Source: an uncultured Mycoplasmataceae bacterium
Lineage (GTDB): Bacteria; Bacillota_I; Bacilli_A; Mycoplasmatales; Mycoplasmoidaceae
NCBI GenBank assembly: GCA_900544585.1
Contig: UQVX01000001.1
Span: 62,001 to 126,000, forward strand
DNA: 64,000 nucleotides
Direction of reading: 5' to 3'
Part shown: piece by piece, positions 1 to 9,929 of the stretch
Layout of the letters: each line of letters begins with the position of its first letter
Numbering within the stretch: the stretch's first letter is position 1
Made by a program: the position numbers and the translations under genes
The notes under the pieces: model-generated
The model's input: the letters and a program-made list of their open reading frames with translations, nothing else
Database searches by the model: none
What the model was told of the DNA's origin: nothing

Positions 1-155
1 TTCTTCATCACACAAAAAAAATTAATTCCAATGACCTATTAATGGAATTAATTAAAGCTAACATTAAAATTATTAGTTTTAGATATGGTGTATCTTCTTT
101 AGAAGAAATCTACAATAAGTATGTTATTAAAGGTTCAGTTCACACCATGAAATAA
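1..155 (+). CDS. ABC transporter ATP-binding protein, C-terminal fragment
   Basis: The frame is open from the left window edge to a TAA at 153-155 and encodes only the last ~50 residues of a protein. The tail contains SSLEEIYNKYV followed by a short basic end. That pattern is typical of the C-terminus of ABC-2 type exporter ATPases, where a 'LEDIFxKYV'-like helix follows the nucleotide-binding domain. No Walker motifs are inside the window, so the assignment rests on this tail alone. The gene is convergent with pepA, 12 nt away. Confidence 0.45.
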   Translation, partial: LHHTKKINSNDLLMELIKANIKIISFRYGVSSLEEIYNKYVIKGSVHTMK

Positions 156-167
156 AGATTACAAGAG

Positions 168-1547
168 TTATTTTAATTGCTTACTTTTAGCAATATTATA
201 GAATGTGTGCAGCATGATTCCAGTGCCAACATCACCTTTATCTGCAGTTCCAGCTACATCAAAGTGCGCATATGGTAAGTTATGGGTAAATTCTTTTAGA
301 AACATCGCAGCTCGACTAGAACCACCTTTAGGACTACTTACTGAGTTAGCAATATCAGCAAACTTAGACTTAAGTAAATCTTTAAAGTCATGGTGAAATG
401 GCAAACGTCAAACTAATTCTCCAGCATTGTTGGCTGCTGTCGAAATTATGTTTCATAGTTCATCTTGATTTGTTCACACCCCTGTGTATGTATCACCTAG
501 TGCATAAATCATGGCACCTGTTAAAGTTGCAACATCATATAATTCATTAACCTTGAACTCTTGTGCTAAATAAGATAAACTATCTGCCATAATCAGTCTA
601 CCTTCAGCATCTGTGTTATCAATTTCCACACTCATTCCATTGTGACCAACTAAGACATCATCAGGCCGGTATGATGACTCACTAGCTAAATTTAAAACTA
701 ATGGCATTGCAACTACAACATTAGTTTTTACTTTGTTTGATGCAAGACTGTGAATTAAACTACCAACGATAGCAGCCCCTGACATGTCATATTTCATCCA
801 ACGCATGTAATTGCCTGTTTTAATATTTAAGCCACCAGTATCAAAACATACACCTTTACCAACAAACCCCAACTTATAATTATTATTTGGATTTGGTAAG
901 TATTCAATAATCATTAACCTAGATTGGTCTTCAGATTTTTTACAACCCGCACCAACTGCAAGGAGTAAATTCATATTATTTTGCTTTAATTCATCACAAT
1001 TTAGAATTTTTATTTTAACATTATCTAATTTTGATAAATGTTCAGTCATTAATTTTTCAAATCCCAAGGGATTAATAAAATTAGACGGCATATCTTGTAA
1101 TTTACGAACAAATGTTTTATCTTTAGAAACAACAAGATATTCATCAACTAGATTTTTGTAGTTATCATTAATTACTAAATTATGATTCACATTATTTTCT
1201 AGTGTTTTTTTGTTCATTGTCCAAGGAATTACACTTCCATATTCCAATGCATCAACAACAATAGCAATTAATTTTTCATGTTCTTTAACATTAACAACAT
1301 TCAAAAAACTATTTAAATCAATATCAAAATTATTTTTAGTTTGGGTACTAACAAATTTTGTTAGTGTTCTAAATAATTCATTACCATCAATATTTGAACT
1401 TAAAATGATGTAATACTCATTAAAGTTAGGATTAAAAATTGTATATGGTTCTTGATAATTTTCATATTCATTTATTTTGTGATTTGAATCAACAGCTTTC
1501 AAACAAAATTTGTTGGTAAATTTGCAACTAAAATTTAACATTTTCAC
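168..1547 (-). CDS. pepA: leucyl aminopeptidase (M17 family)
   Basis: A 459-aa cytosolic metallo-aminopeptidase that removes N-terminal residues from peptides, important for an organism feeding on peptides. The first ~150 residues are the poorly conserved N-terminal domain. The catalytic domain carries GKGVCFDTGG (residues 230-239, with the metal-binding K and D), the YDMSGAA segment near 253, and the M17 signature NTDAEGRL (311-318). One in-frame TGA lies at 471-473 and others further in. The ATG at 1547 follows TAGGA on the minus strand. It is divergent from the dUTPase gene at 1618, leaving a ~70 nt AT-rich shared promoter region. Confidence 0.93.
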
Positions 1548-1617
1548 TATTTTTCCTAGTTTTAGTTTTTAAGTTATTTATAATAATTATATTATTTTTA
1601 AAAATAGGTTTTTATCA

Positions 1618-2118
1618 ATGCAATATAATCTGAAACCAATGCTAGAAATTCAAGAGAAATTAAACCAAAAGATTTATCAAACTCAAAAGATTGACCCAAA
1701 TGAAATAAAAGTTCAATCACATTTATGTATTTTGATTGAGTTAATGGAATTGTGCAATGAAACAAGATGCTTTAATTATTGATCAAAAAAAACTCGGGGC
1801 ACTGATGAGGATATTTTAGAAGAACTTGCAGATGTTTTATGTTTTTTATTAACAGAGATGCTTGATTGACCAACTGCACACGTTATGATTGATGAAACAA
1901 TTCAACCAGAAAATAAATTACAATTAACAATTCGTTTTCAAAATTTAGCAAAGCAATTTGCTAATTTAGATCAACATAATCCTACAAGCTACATCATTTT
2001 TACCCAAGATTTATTTAATTTAGGTTATGCATTAGGTTATAAAATTGACCAAATTTACCAGGCTTATTTAGCAAAAGTTGATAAAAATTACGAAGTACAA
2101 AACAGTTTTAATAACTAA
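1618..2118 (+). CDS. dimeric dUTP diphosphatase
   Basis: A 166-aa all-helical protein of the dimeric dUTPase/MazG-like superfamily, which hydrolyses dUTP to dUMP and pyrophosphate and keeps uracil out of DNA. The metal-binding pattern is visible: IELMEL (about residues 42-47), then EELADVL about 25 residues further on, the usual ExxE...ExxD arrangement. UGA encodes Trp in 'CFNYW' and in 'LDW'. The chosen ATG at 1618 gives a family-typical N-terminus; a later Met at codon 90 would cut off the metal site. It is followed after 17 nt by a small hypothetical gene, probably co-transcribed. Confidence 0.85.
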
Positions 2119-2135
2119 AGGAAGTAAGAAAATAT

Positions 2136-2483
2136 ATGAGTCGCAAATTTGTTGTTGAAATAGAAGATAAAATTTATGAGGAATTACAAAAAGCTTATCA
2201 AGAAGTCAAAAATTTAGGTGCTGAACCTACTTTTGAAGAGTTTGTGTCTGAAATATTGTCACAATATGTTAATGTTAAAAACCAAGCTGGAAATTTATTT
2301 GGTAAGTTTTCTAAGGCAATGTTAGAAAATTTTGATCCATCTCAACTTGATGAAATGTTATCATCATTCAAAAATATGAGTGATATGTTTGATAATAAGA
2401 CAAAAAAACCAACTACTGATGAAAGTAGTAGTTCTGATCCTAAAACTCAAACATCTAATAATGCTACAAAGAAAAAATCTTAG
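2136..2483 (+). CDS. conserved-type hypothetical protein, 115 aa
   Basis: I do not recognise the family. It starts with ATG behind AAAGGAAG and sits 17 nt after the dUTPase. Residues 1-50 look like a compact alpha/beta or helix-turn-helix domain (MSRKFVVEIEDKIYEELQ...). Residues 60-90 form an amphipathic helix, and the last ~25 residues are a low-complexity Ser/Thr/Lys tail, probably disordered. There is no signal peptide or membrane segment. Its 3' end overlaps the 3' end of the convergent mdaB-like gene by 20 nt, so the two transcripts would be antisense there. Confidence 0.7.
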   Translation: MSRKFVVEIEDKIYEELQKAYQEVKNLGAEPTFEEFVSEILSQYVNVKNQAGNLFGKFSKAMLENFDPSQLDEMLSSFKNMSDMFDNKTKKPTTDESSSSDPKTQTSNNATKKKS

Positions 2484-3048
2484 TTAAGTGTTCTTTGTAT
2501 TTATCAATTATTTCATCAATATTGTCTTGAAAATAAACATCATAAACATGGTAACTTGGTAGTTGTTCGTTGATGCCTATAAATTCATTTTGTTTGTAAA
2601 CTGGCAATAATACATCATCCATATTAGCACCTTTAAAAAAGGTGTTTTTATTATTAAAGACACTTTCTGGGGCTGCCTGAGTAGTGTTCACCATGAACTT
2701 TTTATTTTTTAATAGCCCACCTGTACCATATAATTCTGGATTTTGATTTTCCCGTGTCCGTCCACTGCCATTATATAGCTGTGATCTAAAGAAAACTTCA
2801 TCAATGTATTTTTTTAATGGCCAAGGTTGTCCAAATCACCAAATAGGAAATTGGTAAATAATCACATCAGCTGATAAAAACTTAGTCTCTTCTTGGTGTT
2901 TGTCATATCCATCTTTGATAAATGTTTCCAAAACATGATGTCCCAAACTTATTAAAGTTTGTTTAGCCACATCATGCAAACTATCATTTAATTTACCATA
3001 ATCAAACCCTTCAATATTTGCGCTACCATTAATTAATAATATTGTCAT
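2464..3048 (-). CDS. mdaB: MdaB-like NAD(P)H quinone oxidoreductase (flavodoxin fold)
   Basis: A 194-aa FMN/FAD-dependent flavodoxin-fold reductase related to E. coli MdaB, which reduces quinones by two electrons. It starts MTILLINGSAN, the usual ILIINGAK-like first strand, and continues with KFLSADVIIYQFPIWW and PWPLKKYIDEVFF. This matches MdaB (WADVVIWQMPGWW, PWTVKKYIDDVF), as do GSGRTRENQNPELYGTGGLL and PSYHVYDV. Two UGA Trp codons split it into apparent fragments. A good AGGAG precedes the ATG. It lies downstream of rplT, beyond a strong terminator. Confidence 0.85.
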
Positions 3049-3067
3049 TTTTATAGACTCCTATCTT

Positions 3068-3112
3068 ATTAATAAAAATAAACAAGATGCTCTCTTGTTT
3101 ATTTTTATTAAT
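3068..3112 (-). terminator. strong intrinsic terminator after rplT
   Basis: An uninterrupted 20-bp inverted repeat (3068-3087 with 3093-3112) around a 5-nt loop sits between the rplT stop and the mdaB start. On the minus strand the second arm ends in an A/T-rich U-run, so it can end the infC-rpmI-rplT transcript. It is nearly symmetric and could work in both directions. Confidence 0.85.
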
Positions 3113-3118
3113 TTTTTA

Positions 3119-3472
3119 CTATTTCTTATTAGCCATTACTTGGTCACATAATTTTTTAAAATCATCAGGATTATTAATTGCTAGTTCAGATAACATTTTT
3201 CTATTGATAGTGATGTTACTAACATGTAATTGATGCATAAAATCACTATATTTATAACCATTTGCTCTTACTGCAGCATTAATTCTAGCAATTCATAGTC
3301 TTCTAAAATCACGTTTTTTATTTTTTCTATCACGATAAGCATATTCACCAGCTCTAATGATAGTTTGTCTTGCAATTCTATATGAAGTATGACGTGTTCC
3401 TCATGAACCTTCAGCTTGTTTTAAAACTGCTTTATGACGTTTACGTGTAACTGTACCACTTTTAACTCTCAT
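3119..3472 (-). CDS. rplT: 50S ribosomal protein L20
   Basis: A 117-aa ribosomal protein, the usual length, that binds 23S rRNA early in 50S assembly. The sequence begins MRVKSGTVTRKRHKAVLK and includes GYKYSDFMHQL and NRKMLSELA, classic L20 segments. One UGA codes for Trp in 'EGSWGTRHTS' and another in 'LWIARINAA'. It is the last gene of infC-rpmI-rplT, 16 nt after rpmI. In Firmicutes L20 represses this operon through the infC leader; a matching attenuator hairpin is present upstream of infC here. Confidence 0.97.
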
Positions 3473-3488
3473 TACAAATCCTTTCTAA

Positions 3489-3680
3489 CTACAAACAATG
3501 TGTATAACGTTGTTTATCTGCTGGTGTTAAAATTGCATCTTTTCTTAAATGACGCTTTGCTTTAGTAGTTCTTCCTTGGGCTAAGTGAGAACGGTAAGCA
3601 TGTTTTCTTTTAATTTCACCATTTTTTGTGATGCTAAATCTTTTTGCTGCAGCACGTTTAGTTTTTTGCTTAACTTTCAT
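3489..3680 (-). CDS. rpmI: 50S ribosomal protein L35
   Basis: A 63-aa highly basic ribosomal protein. The real start is the internal ATG at 3680 (MKVKQKTKRAAAKRF), preceded by AGAAAGG on the minus strand; the longer open frame upstream overlaps infC and is not coding. FSITKNGEIKRKHAYRSH and KRHLRKDA are standard L35 segments. It sits between infC (16 nt) and rplT (16 nt). Confidence 0.96.
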   Translation of the reverse strand: MKVKQKTKRAAAKRFSITKNGEIKRKHAYRSHLAQGRTTKAKRHLRKDAILTPADKQRYTHCL

Positions 3681-3696
3681 AATTGACCTTTCTAGA

Positions 3697-4251
3697 TTAC
3701 TTACCTTTTTCAATAATTGTTTCATAACGATAATTATTAAATTGTTTATTTGCTTGAACAACTTTAATATCTTCACCTAACAAGCTAATAAACTTATCAT
3801 AAACTAGTTGAATGTATTCATGTTTGATTGACATTCTTCCCCGAGCTTCAATGACAAATTTAACTCTATCACCACTTGATAATCATTTTTTAGCATTATC
3901 AGCTCTTACTTTTAAATCATGATCACCAATTAATGGTTTAACCTTGACTTCTTTAACATTAATAACTTGTTGTTTTTTCTTATTTTCTTTTTGTTTACGT
4001 TTTTGTTCAAATTTAAACTTACCATAATCTAATATTTTGGCAATAACCTTTTTATCTTGAACAGCAATCACTACTAGATCTAAATCTTTAGATTGAGCAC
4101 GTTTTAGAGCTTCTTCACGCTTTATTGCACCTAAATGAGCTCCGTTTTCATCAATTACTTCTAATACAGGAAATTTAATTTTTTCATTAATTAAAGTAAC
4201 ATCTTTTTTAGGAGTAGTCGGTTTTTTATTTAATATTTGTTGGGGATTCAT
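3697..4251 (-). CDS. infC: translation initiation factor IF-3
   Basis: A 184-aa factor that binds the 30S subunit, keeps subunits apart and discriminates start codons. The N-terminal domain (VTLINEKIKFPVLEVIDENG, LGAIKREEAL) and the linker rich in Lys/Gln are clear. The C-terminal domain continues through a UGA Trp at 3883-3885 (KKWLSSGDRVKFV) to EARGRMSIKHEY and a TAA at 3697. The start is ATG behind GGAGAGCT rather than the AUU used in enterics. First gene of infC-rpmI-rplT. Confidence 0.96.
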
Positions 4252-4287
4252 AGCTCTCCAAATAAAACATTTATATAGGTATGTATA

Positions 4288-4407
4288 AAGAAAAAAAGTA
4301 ATACCAATGTAAAAATTAGCACTACTTTAAATTATGATTAACTGAATTTAAAATAATAACCAACTATCACATTTAAGGACTAATGGTGAGTTAATTAAAA
4401 CTACTTT
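4288..4407 (-). promoter_or_regulatory. infC leader attenuator (candidate L20-controlled terminator)
   Basis: On the minus strand, 13 bases (4328-4316) can pair completely with 4307-4295, counting three G-U pairs, around an 8-nt loop. The hairpin is followed by a U-run at 4294-4288, an intrinsic terminator shape, about 40 nt upstream of the infC ATG. A second copy of the left arm's first eight bases (AAAGTAGT) occurs at 4407-4400, offering alternative pairing. In B. subtilis the same operon is controlled by L20-dependent leader termination. The hairpin is directly visible; L20 control is inferred. Confidence 0.6.
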
Positions 4408-4462
4408 CTCTATACAATAGTAGATTGTACTATATTTCTTATAAATTAATTTAAATAAAAAA

Positions 4463-4543
4463 TGTCACCACACACAAAAAGCTATGCTTAGTGCTGCTAT
4501 ATTTCTATCCTGACACGGTTCGCTACTTAATGTTGTAATGACA
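4463..4543 (-). ncRNA. ffs: signal recognition particle RNA (4.5S-type, small)
   Basis: The minus strand holds the SRP helix-8 signature: GTGTCAGGATAGAAATATAG followed directly by CAGCAC. This matches the family pattern GTCAGG...GGAA...AGCAGC that forms the Ffh-binding asymmetric and symmetric loops. The ends pair: TGTCATTACA at the 5' side with the TGTGTGGTGACA side at the 3' end, using G-U pairs. A T-run follows the 3' end (4462-4455). At ~81 nt it is the minimal bacterial type without an Alu domain. The A-rich loop is more divergent than usual. It works with Ffh and FtsY (gene at 27610) in membrane targeting. Confidence 0.8.
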
Positions 4544-4548
4544 TAATG

Positions 4549-4557
4549 ATTTTAGCA
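4549..4557 (-). promoter_or_regulatory. extended -10 promoter of the SRP RNA
   Basis: The minus strand reads TGCTAAAAT, an extended -10 element. It ends 6-7 nt before the predicted 5' end of the SRP RNA at 4543, the correct spacing for a transcription start. It lies in the 54-nt divergent region shared with prs. Confidence 0.55.
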
Positions 4558-4597
4558 TAAAATATATTGTTGATATATGTCAGAATAGGTTAATTAA

Positions 4598-5599
4598 ATG
4601 ACAAAAAATATTGTATTTGGTTTAAGTGCATCAAAAGAATTAACAAAAAAAATTATCAAAATTTTAAATTTAGAAAATGCTGAAATTCTTACACAAAGAT
4701 TTGCTGATGGTGAAATATTAGTAAGTCCACAAGTTTCAGTTCGTGGTCATGATATCACATTAGTTCAATCGATTAGTAACCCTGTGAATGAAAATTTAAT
4801 GGAGTTATTGATAGCAATTGATGCATTAAAACGGTCATCTGCAAAAAGTATTAGTGTAGTAATTCCATACATGGGTTATTCTAGACAGGATCGTAAAACA
4901 AACCCTCGTGAACCAATCACATTTAAATTGCTTGCTAATATGCTACAAATTGCAGGTGCAACACGAATTTTAACCTTTGATATTCATTCTGATCAAACTC
5001 AAGGTTTTTTTGATATTCCATTTGATTCGTTAAGAGCATCATTATTTTTGTTGCATGCTTTCATTAAGAAAAGTAAAATCAATAATTTTGTCGTTGTATC
5101 ACCTGATTATGGTGGCGTTAAAAGAGCAAAAGAAATTAGTCAATGGTTTAACTTACCATTAGCAATCATTGATAAAAGAAGACCAGCGCCCAATCAAGTA
5201 GAAGTGAGTAATATTTTAGGTAATGTGAAAGATCAACATTGTGTTTTATTTGACGACATGATTGATACTGGTGGAACAATGATTGCTGCATCTAGATTGT
5301 TAAAATCAAAAGGTGCTAAGACTGTGTCTATCTTAGCAACTCATGCTTTGTTCAATGGAAATGCCAAAGAAAATTTTATTAATGCATTTAATGAAAAAAT
5401 TATTGACTATGTGTTTGTTACTGACACAATTGAACAAAATTTGACAATACCTAATATTAATGTTGTTAGTGTGGCTACACCAATTGCTAGAGTGATTGAA
5501 CTATTAAACATTGGCTATGGTTCAATGAGTTTTGTTATTAAAGATGACAGTGGTGATTTAAAATCTGAAATTCGCAAATTAATCAAAAATGACAAATAA
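4598..5599 (+). CDS. prs: ribose-phosphate pyrophosphokinase
   Basis: A 333-aa cytosolic enzyme making PRPP from ribose-5-phosphate and ATP for nucleotide salvage and NAD synthesis. Visible features are ADGEI (36-40), GYSRQDRKTNPREPITFKLL (93-112), the metal-binding FDIHSDQTQGFF (127-138) and the PRPP-binding loop DDMIDTGGT (219-227). Length is close to the usual ~315-320. It is first in a run prs-rnmV-rsmI-metG; the rnmV start codon lies 11 nt inside its 3' end. Confidence 0.95.
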   Translation: MTKNIVFGLSASKELTKKIIKILNLENAEILTQRFADGEILVSPQVSVRGHDITLVQSISNPVNENLMELLIAIDALKRSSAKSISVVIPYMGYSRQDRKTNPREPITFKLLANMLQIAGATRILTFDIHSDQTQGFFDIPFDSLRASLFLLHAFIKKSKINNFVVVSPDYGGVKRAKEISQWFNLPLAIIDKRRPAPNQVEVSNILGNVKDQHCVLFDDMIDTGGTMIAASRLLKSKGAKTVSILATHALFNGNAKENFINAFNEKIIDYVFVTDTIEQNLTIPNINVVSVATPIARVIELLNIGYGSMSFVIKDDSGDLKSEIRKLIKNDK

Positions 5600-6128
5600 A
5601 CCAATTATCAAAGAAACAATTGTAGTTGAAGGGAAAACAGATGCTGATAAGATTTTAAGTTTATTTCAAGCAAACATTATTACCACCAATGGTTCTGATT
5701 GTAATAAACAAACAATTTCTATGATTAAGCAAGCAAATTTAAAAAATGGGGTAATTCTTTTTTTAGATCCAGATTACATGGGTGAAAAAATTAGAAAAAT
5801 GATCACTAACCAAGTGCCTAATTTAAAGCAAGCTTTTATTAAAGTTCAAGATGTTATTAATAATAAACATCATAAAATAGGAATAGCTGAGGCCACAGAT
5901 GAAGCAATTAAAAAGGCTTTAATTAACACTGTGACATTTGACACATCAAGACAGACTTTATCATTATCTGAATATAATCTTTTAGAATTAAATAATAAGC
6001 AAAAACGCTTAATAGTGTGTAATCATTACAAAATTAGTTATTGTAATAATAAACAGTTATGAAGACGTTTAAATATGATTGGAGTTACACTACAAGATTT
6101 AATGTCTTGATTTAAATATGAAAACTAG
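5589..6128 (+). CDS. rnmV: ribonuclease M5 (5S rRNA maturase)
   Basis: A 179-aa Toprim-domain nuclease that trims precursor 5S rRNA. The Toprim signature is clear: IVVEGKTDADKI (11-22) with the catalytic Glu, and LFLDPDYMGEKIR (57-69) with the DxD metal site. The tail passes two UGA Trp codons (LWRRLN, SWFKYEN) before TAG at 6126. It overlaps prs by 11 nt and rsmI by 11 nt, suggesting translational coupling across all three. The C-terminal domain that contacts L18/5S rRNA is short but present. Confidence 0.9.
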
Positions 6129-6972
6129 AGATAGTCAAAACAAACTTTATATTGCAGCCACTCCAATTGGGAATCTAAAAGAAGTTAGTAAAAGATTTTT
6201 AGAATTGATAAATGAAATGGATATTCTCTTGTGTGAGGACACAAGAGTTATCAAAAAACTATTAATGTTATTAAATATAAATAAACATTTTCAATACTAC
6301 AAATTTGATATGTTTAGTGAATTAGGCCAAACACAAAAAATAATTGACTTAATTACTAAGAAGAATAAAGTAATGTTATTAAGTGATGCAGGTTATCCTA
6401 CAATCAGTGATCCAGGATACCAACTTGTCAATGCATGCATTAAGAGTGATATTGCTATTGAAGTTATAAATGGACCATGTAGTTTAATTCATGCATTAGT
6501 TGGTAGCGGGTTTAGTAGTCAGGAGTTTTTATATTTAGGTTTTTTAGGTAAAACATCAATTGAACGAACTAAAAAATTACATAAGTATATTGATATTAAT
6601 ACCACATGAATTATTCTTGAATCTGTTCATAGATTAAAGGAATGCTTAAAAGATTTATTTAAAGTTTTAGGGGCACAAAATATTTGCATAGCTCATGAAT
6701 TAACTAAATTACATGAAGAGTTCATCTATGTTAATTTATCTAATATAGATAATATTGAACTTGATTATAAGGGTGAATTTGTTATTGTAATTGATAAAAA
6801 ACCATTAGAATACAAGGTTAATGAGTTTGAAATTAATGAAAAAATTGTTAGTTTACTAAGACAAGGGATAAGAACTAAGGATATTAGTTTAATATTATTT
6901 AATGAATATAATTTAGATGCAAAACTTTGGTATAAAAAGATTATTGAATTAAAAAATAAAATAGATAAATAG
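6118..6972 (+). CDS. rsmI: 16S rRNA (cytidine-1402 2'-O)-methyltransferase
   Basis: A 284-aa SAM-dependent methyltransferase of the tetrapyrrole-methylase fold that modifies C1402 in the 16S decoding centre. It begins with YIAATPIGNL, then CEDTRVIKKLL, LLSDAGYPTISDPGYQLV and GFLGKTS, all diagnostic RsmI blocks. A UGA Trp at 6607-6609 leads into WIILESVHRL, and the protein ends at TAG 6970. The ATG lies inside rnmV (11-nt overlap). The normal C-terminal extension is retained, so it looks functional. Confidence 0.93.
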
Positions 6973-6979
6973 GATAGTG

Positions 6980-8554
6980 ATGGCAAAGAAATTTTTTATT
7001 AGTACACCAATTTATTATGCTAGTGGTAATCCTCATATTGGTCATGCATACACGACAATTTTAGCTGATGTTATCAATCGTTATAAAAAACTAATTGGTT
7101 ATGAAACATTTTTTATAACTGGGATGGATGAACATGGGCAAAAGATTGAAACTTTAGCTAAAAATAGTAATGTATCTAACCAAGAGTTTGTTGATATAAA
7201 TGCTAAAAAATTTCAATCATTATTTAACTTACTAGGGATTGAATATAACTGCTTTATCAGAACAACTAACCCAAACCATATTGCAATGGTGCAAAAAATC
7301 TTTAGCCAAATGATGAAAAATGATGACATTTATTTAGACCAATGAAAAGGTTATTATTGTGTTTCTTGTGAAGAAAATTACACAATTGGTCAAATACATG
7401 AAAAAGATGGTAAATTGTATTGCAATGTTGGACATGAAATTGTAGAAAAAAATGAGTCATCATATTTTTTTAGAATGTCTAAATATGCTGATTGGTTACA
7501 AGAATTTTTAAAATCCCATCCTAATTTTGTTGTGCCAAACCATAGAATAAATGAATTACAAAACAATTTTCTCAATAATTTAACTGATCTATCCATTTCT
7601 CGAACATCAATCACATGAGGCATACCAATATTAGAAAATCATCAACACGTCATTTATGTTTGGTTAGATGCATTATTTAATTATTTATCTGGATTAGGTT
7701 ATTTATCAAATGATGATAGTAATTATCAAAAGTTTTGATTAGATAATGAAACCGAAAAACTACATTTAATGTCTAAAGAAATTACAAGATTTCATTGTAT
7801 TTACTGACCAATTTTTCTAAAGTCATTAAATCTAAATTTACCAACTCAAATCTTAGCCCATGGATGAATCATCACTAAGGAAGGAAAGATGTCAAAATCA
7901 CTGGGTAATGTTATTGATCCAATTGCATTGGTTAATACTTATAATCGTGATGCATTTAGATATTTTTTAATTAAAGAAATACCAATTTATCGAGATGGAA
8001 TTTTTAGTTATGAAAATTTTATAGAAACGATTAATTCTGACTTAGCAAATAATGTTGGTAATTTAGTCAATCGAACGATTGGTATGTTAAAAAAATACAC
8101 TAATGGTACTATTCCTGAATACAAAGGTTGTATTAATTCTCAAGATGTAATTATTGAAGAAAAGATTCATGCACTGATTCAAAATTTACCAACATTTATT
8201 AATAACTATCAGTTAGATGAACTAATAATTCAATGTATTGAACTAATCAAAATTGCTAATAAATATATTGAAGATGTAAAACCATGAGAATTATACAAAG
8301 ATAATAAGATTAGTGAATTAGAATCACTATTAACTCACTTAGGATTGGTAATTCAAACGACTATTTTAGTCTTATCACCAATTCTAATTGATGGAACTAA
8401 AAGCATGGCTGAGCAAATGAATATTGATTTTTCAACCATTAGTTTAGAAAATTGCCTTGATTTTAGTAGTTTAAATGGTTTAATTGTAAATTCAGCCTCG
8501 CCAATTTATACTCGCTATGAATTACCAGATGATACAAAAAACTTAAGTAAATAA
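6980..8554 (+). CDS. metG: methionyl-tRNA synthetase
   Basis: A 524-aa class I aminoacyl-tRNA synthetase. It has the HIGH-type motif in YYASGNPHIGHAYTTI, the KMSKS loop at about 303-307 (EGKMSKSLGNVID), and the anticodon-binding helices after residue 390. The ATG at 6980 is preferred because AGGA lies 5 nt upstream; the in-frame GTG three bases earlier leaves too little spacing. Several UGA Trp codons interrupt it. There is no C-terminal tRNA-binding EMAP domain, which is common in small genomes. Confidence 0.95.
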
Positions 8555-8589
8555 GTTTAAAAAATAAATATAATATCACTAATAGAATT

Positions 8590-9924
8590 ATGAATACTAA
8601 TCAAACCACAGGAAAAAGGCACTTTTCATGAAAACTTTTTTCCATTATTATGTCAATAGTTGCAATTGTCGCCATTATTGTAGGGTTTTCAATTAATTGA
8701 AGTAATCCTAAATGAATTTTTATAGCAGGTTCATCAACAATGCAACCATTGTTAGATGAAATTTCTAAAAATTATTCTGCAGCTGAAATATCTACCAATT
8801 CTGGTGGTAGTGCATATGGGATTAGTAGTGTTTTAGATAATAAAAAAAATATTGGGGCAGTTGCTAAAATGCCTGGTGTTGATACGGCTGGGTTGCCTAA
8901 TGATAACACTAATCTAAACCAAAATCAAATCATCTGAAAAAATGATGGAATTAAAACTGTCACTATTGGTAAAGATTCAATTGGGATTATTTATAAGGAT
9001 TATGATGGTAGTCTTGATTTAACAATAAATGAAAAAAATATTGCTATGTTTTATTTAGCATTTTGTGGGTTTAACAAAATTAATTTAAACCAATTAGATT
9101 CCCAATTAAGTACTATGAAATATTTAGTTCCCTTTGCAAGAGCAGGTGGTGCAAATGAATCAGGAACTGCTGAATCATTTTTAGTTGATAATTATTTAGG
9201 TGAAAAAGGTCAAATGGCTTACTTAAATACAGTTGATGCTAAAAGTGCTAATTTAAGTCCAGTAACTAATAATTCTGAATCTATCTATAGTGTATTAAAT
9301 CATGGTCACTATGGTAGGGAAGTGATTCAAACAAATGAAACTAGTTTAGAAACATGAGAAGCAATTAAATCATACAATTCAAACGATAATACAATTCCAA
9401 TTACATATTTAAGTAGCGGATTTATTAAAAATAATTATGATGAAATCCAAAAAAATGGTTTTAAAATTGCTAAGTACAGTAACAAAAACATTGAATTAAT
9501 TAAAACCATAGATGGTAAATACACTATTAATAATGAATACAATTGGTTTCGTCCGCTAAATTTAGTACTAAAAACTAAACAAGCTAGTAATCTAGATGAA
9601 TCCAAAGAATTTGTTCAATGAATTTTAGCCAACATGTTATTTGAAAATTCGATTATTAATAAAGTATTTAATGATTTGGGTTTTCTAACTTTAACAAGTA
9701 ACCAGATATCTACAATGTTTGATCCTAATGATTTAATACAATTTAATAATTTAGTTGATTATTCATTAAATAATCCTAATAAAACATATTCTGATTTTTT
9801 AAATACAACTCAAACCAATCCAATGAATTGAAATTCATTTTGATTGTCAGATTATGATTTGTATAATTTACAAAAGCAACAACGCGACAATCAAAAAGAA
9901 TATTATGGTGCAATAATTAGGTAG
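8590..9924 (+). CDS. pstS: phosphate ABC transporter, substrate-binding protein (PstS-like)
   Basis: A 444-aa protein with one N-terminal membrane anchor (residues ~14-35) and no lipobox cysteine, so it is probably membrane-tethered. The exported part starts AGSSTMQPLLDEI, the PstS phosphate-binding pattern (SST), followed by TNSGGSAYGISS and later ARAGGANESGTAESF, the second ligand loop. A -10-like TATAAT lies ~20 nt upstream, after metG. First gene of pstS-pstCA-pstB-phoU, and longer than typical PstS, as in other mollicutes. Confidence 0.85.
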
Positions 9925-9929
9925 TTACA

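Noticed and set aside
474..1547. Apparent premature stops (TGA) throughout conserved genes, suggesting pseudogenes
   Set aside because: TGA falls at expected Trp positions in many intact essential genes; this is genetic code 4, not decay.
3068..3112. The long inverted repeat as an insertion-sequence end
   Set aside because: Position directly after rplT and the hairpin plus T-run form fit a terminator; no transposase is adjacent.
3489..3776. A longer 95-codon reading of rpmI
   Set aside because: The extra N-terminus overlaps the infC 3' end out of frame. L35 starts at MKVKQKTKR with its own ribosome-binding site.
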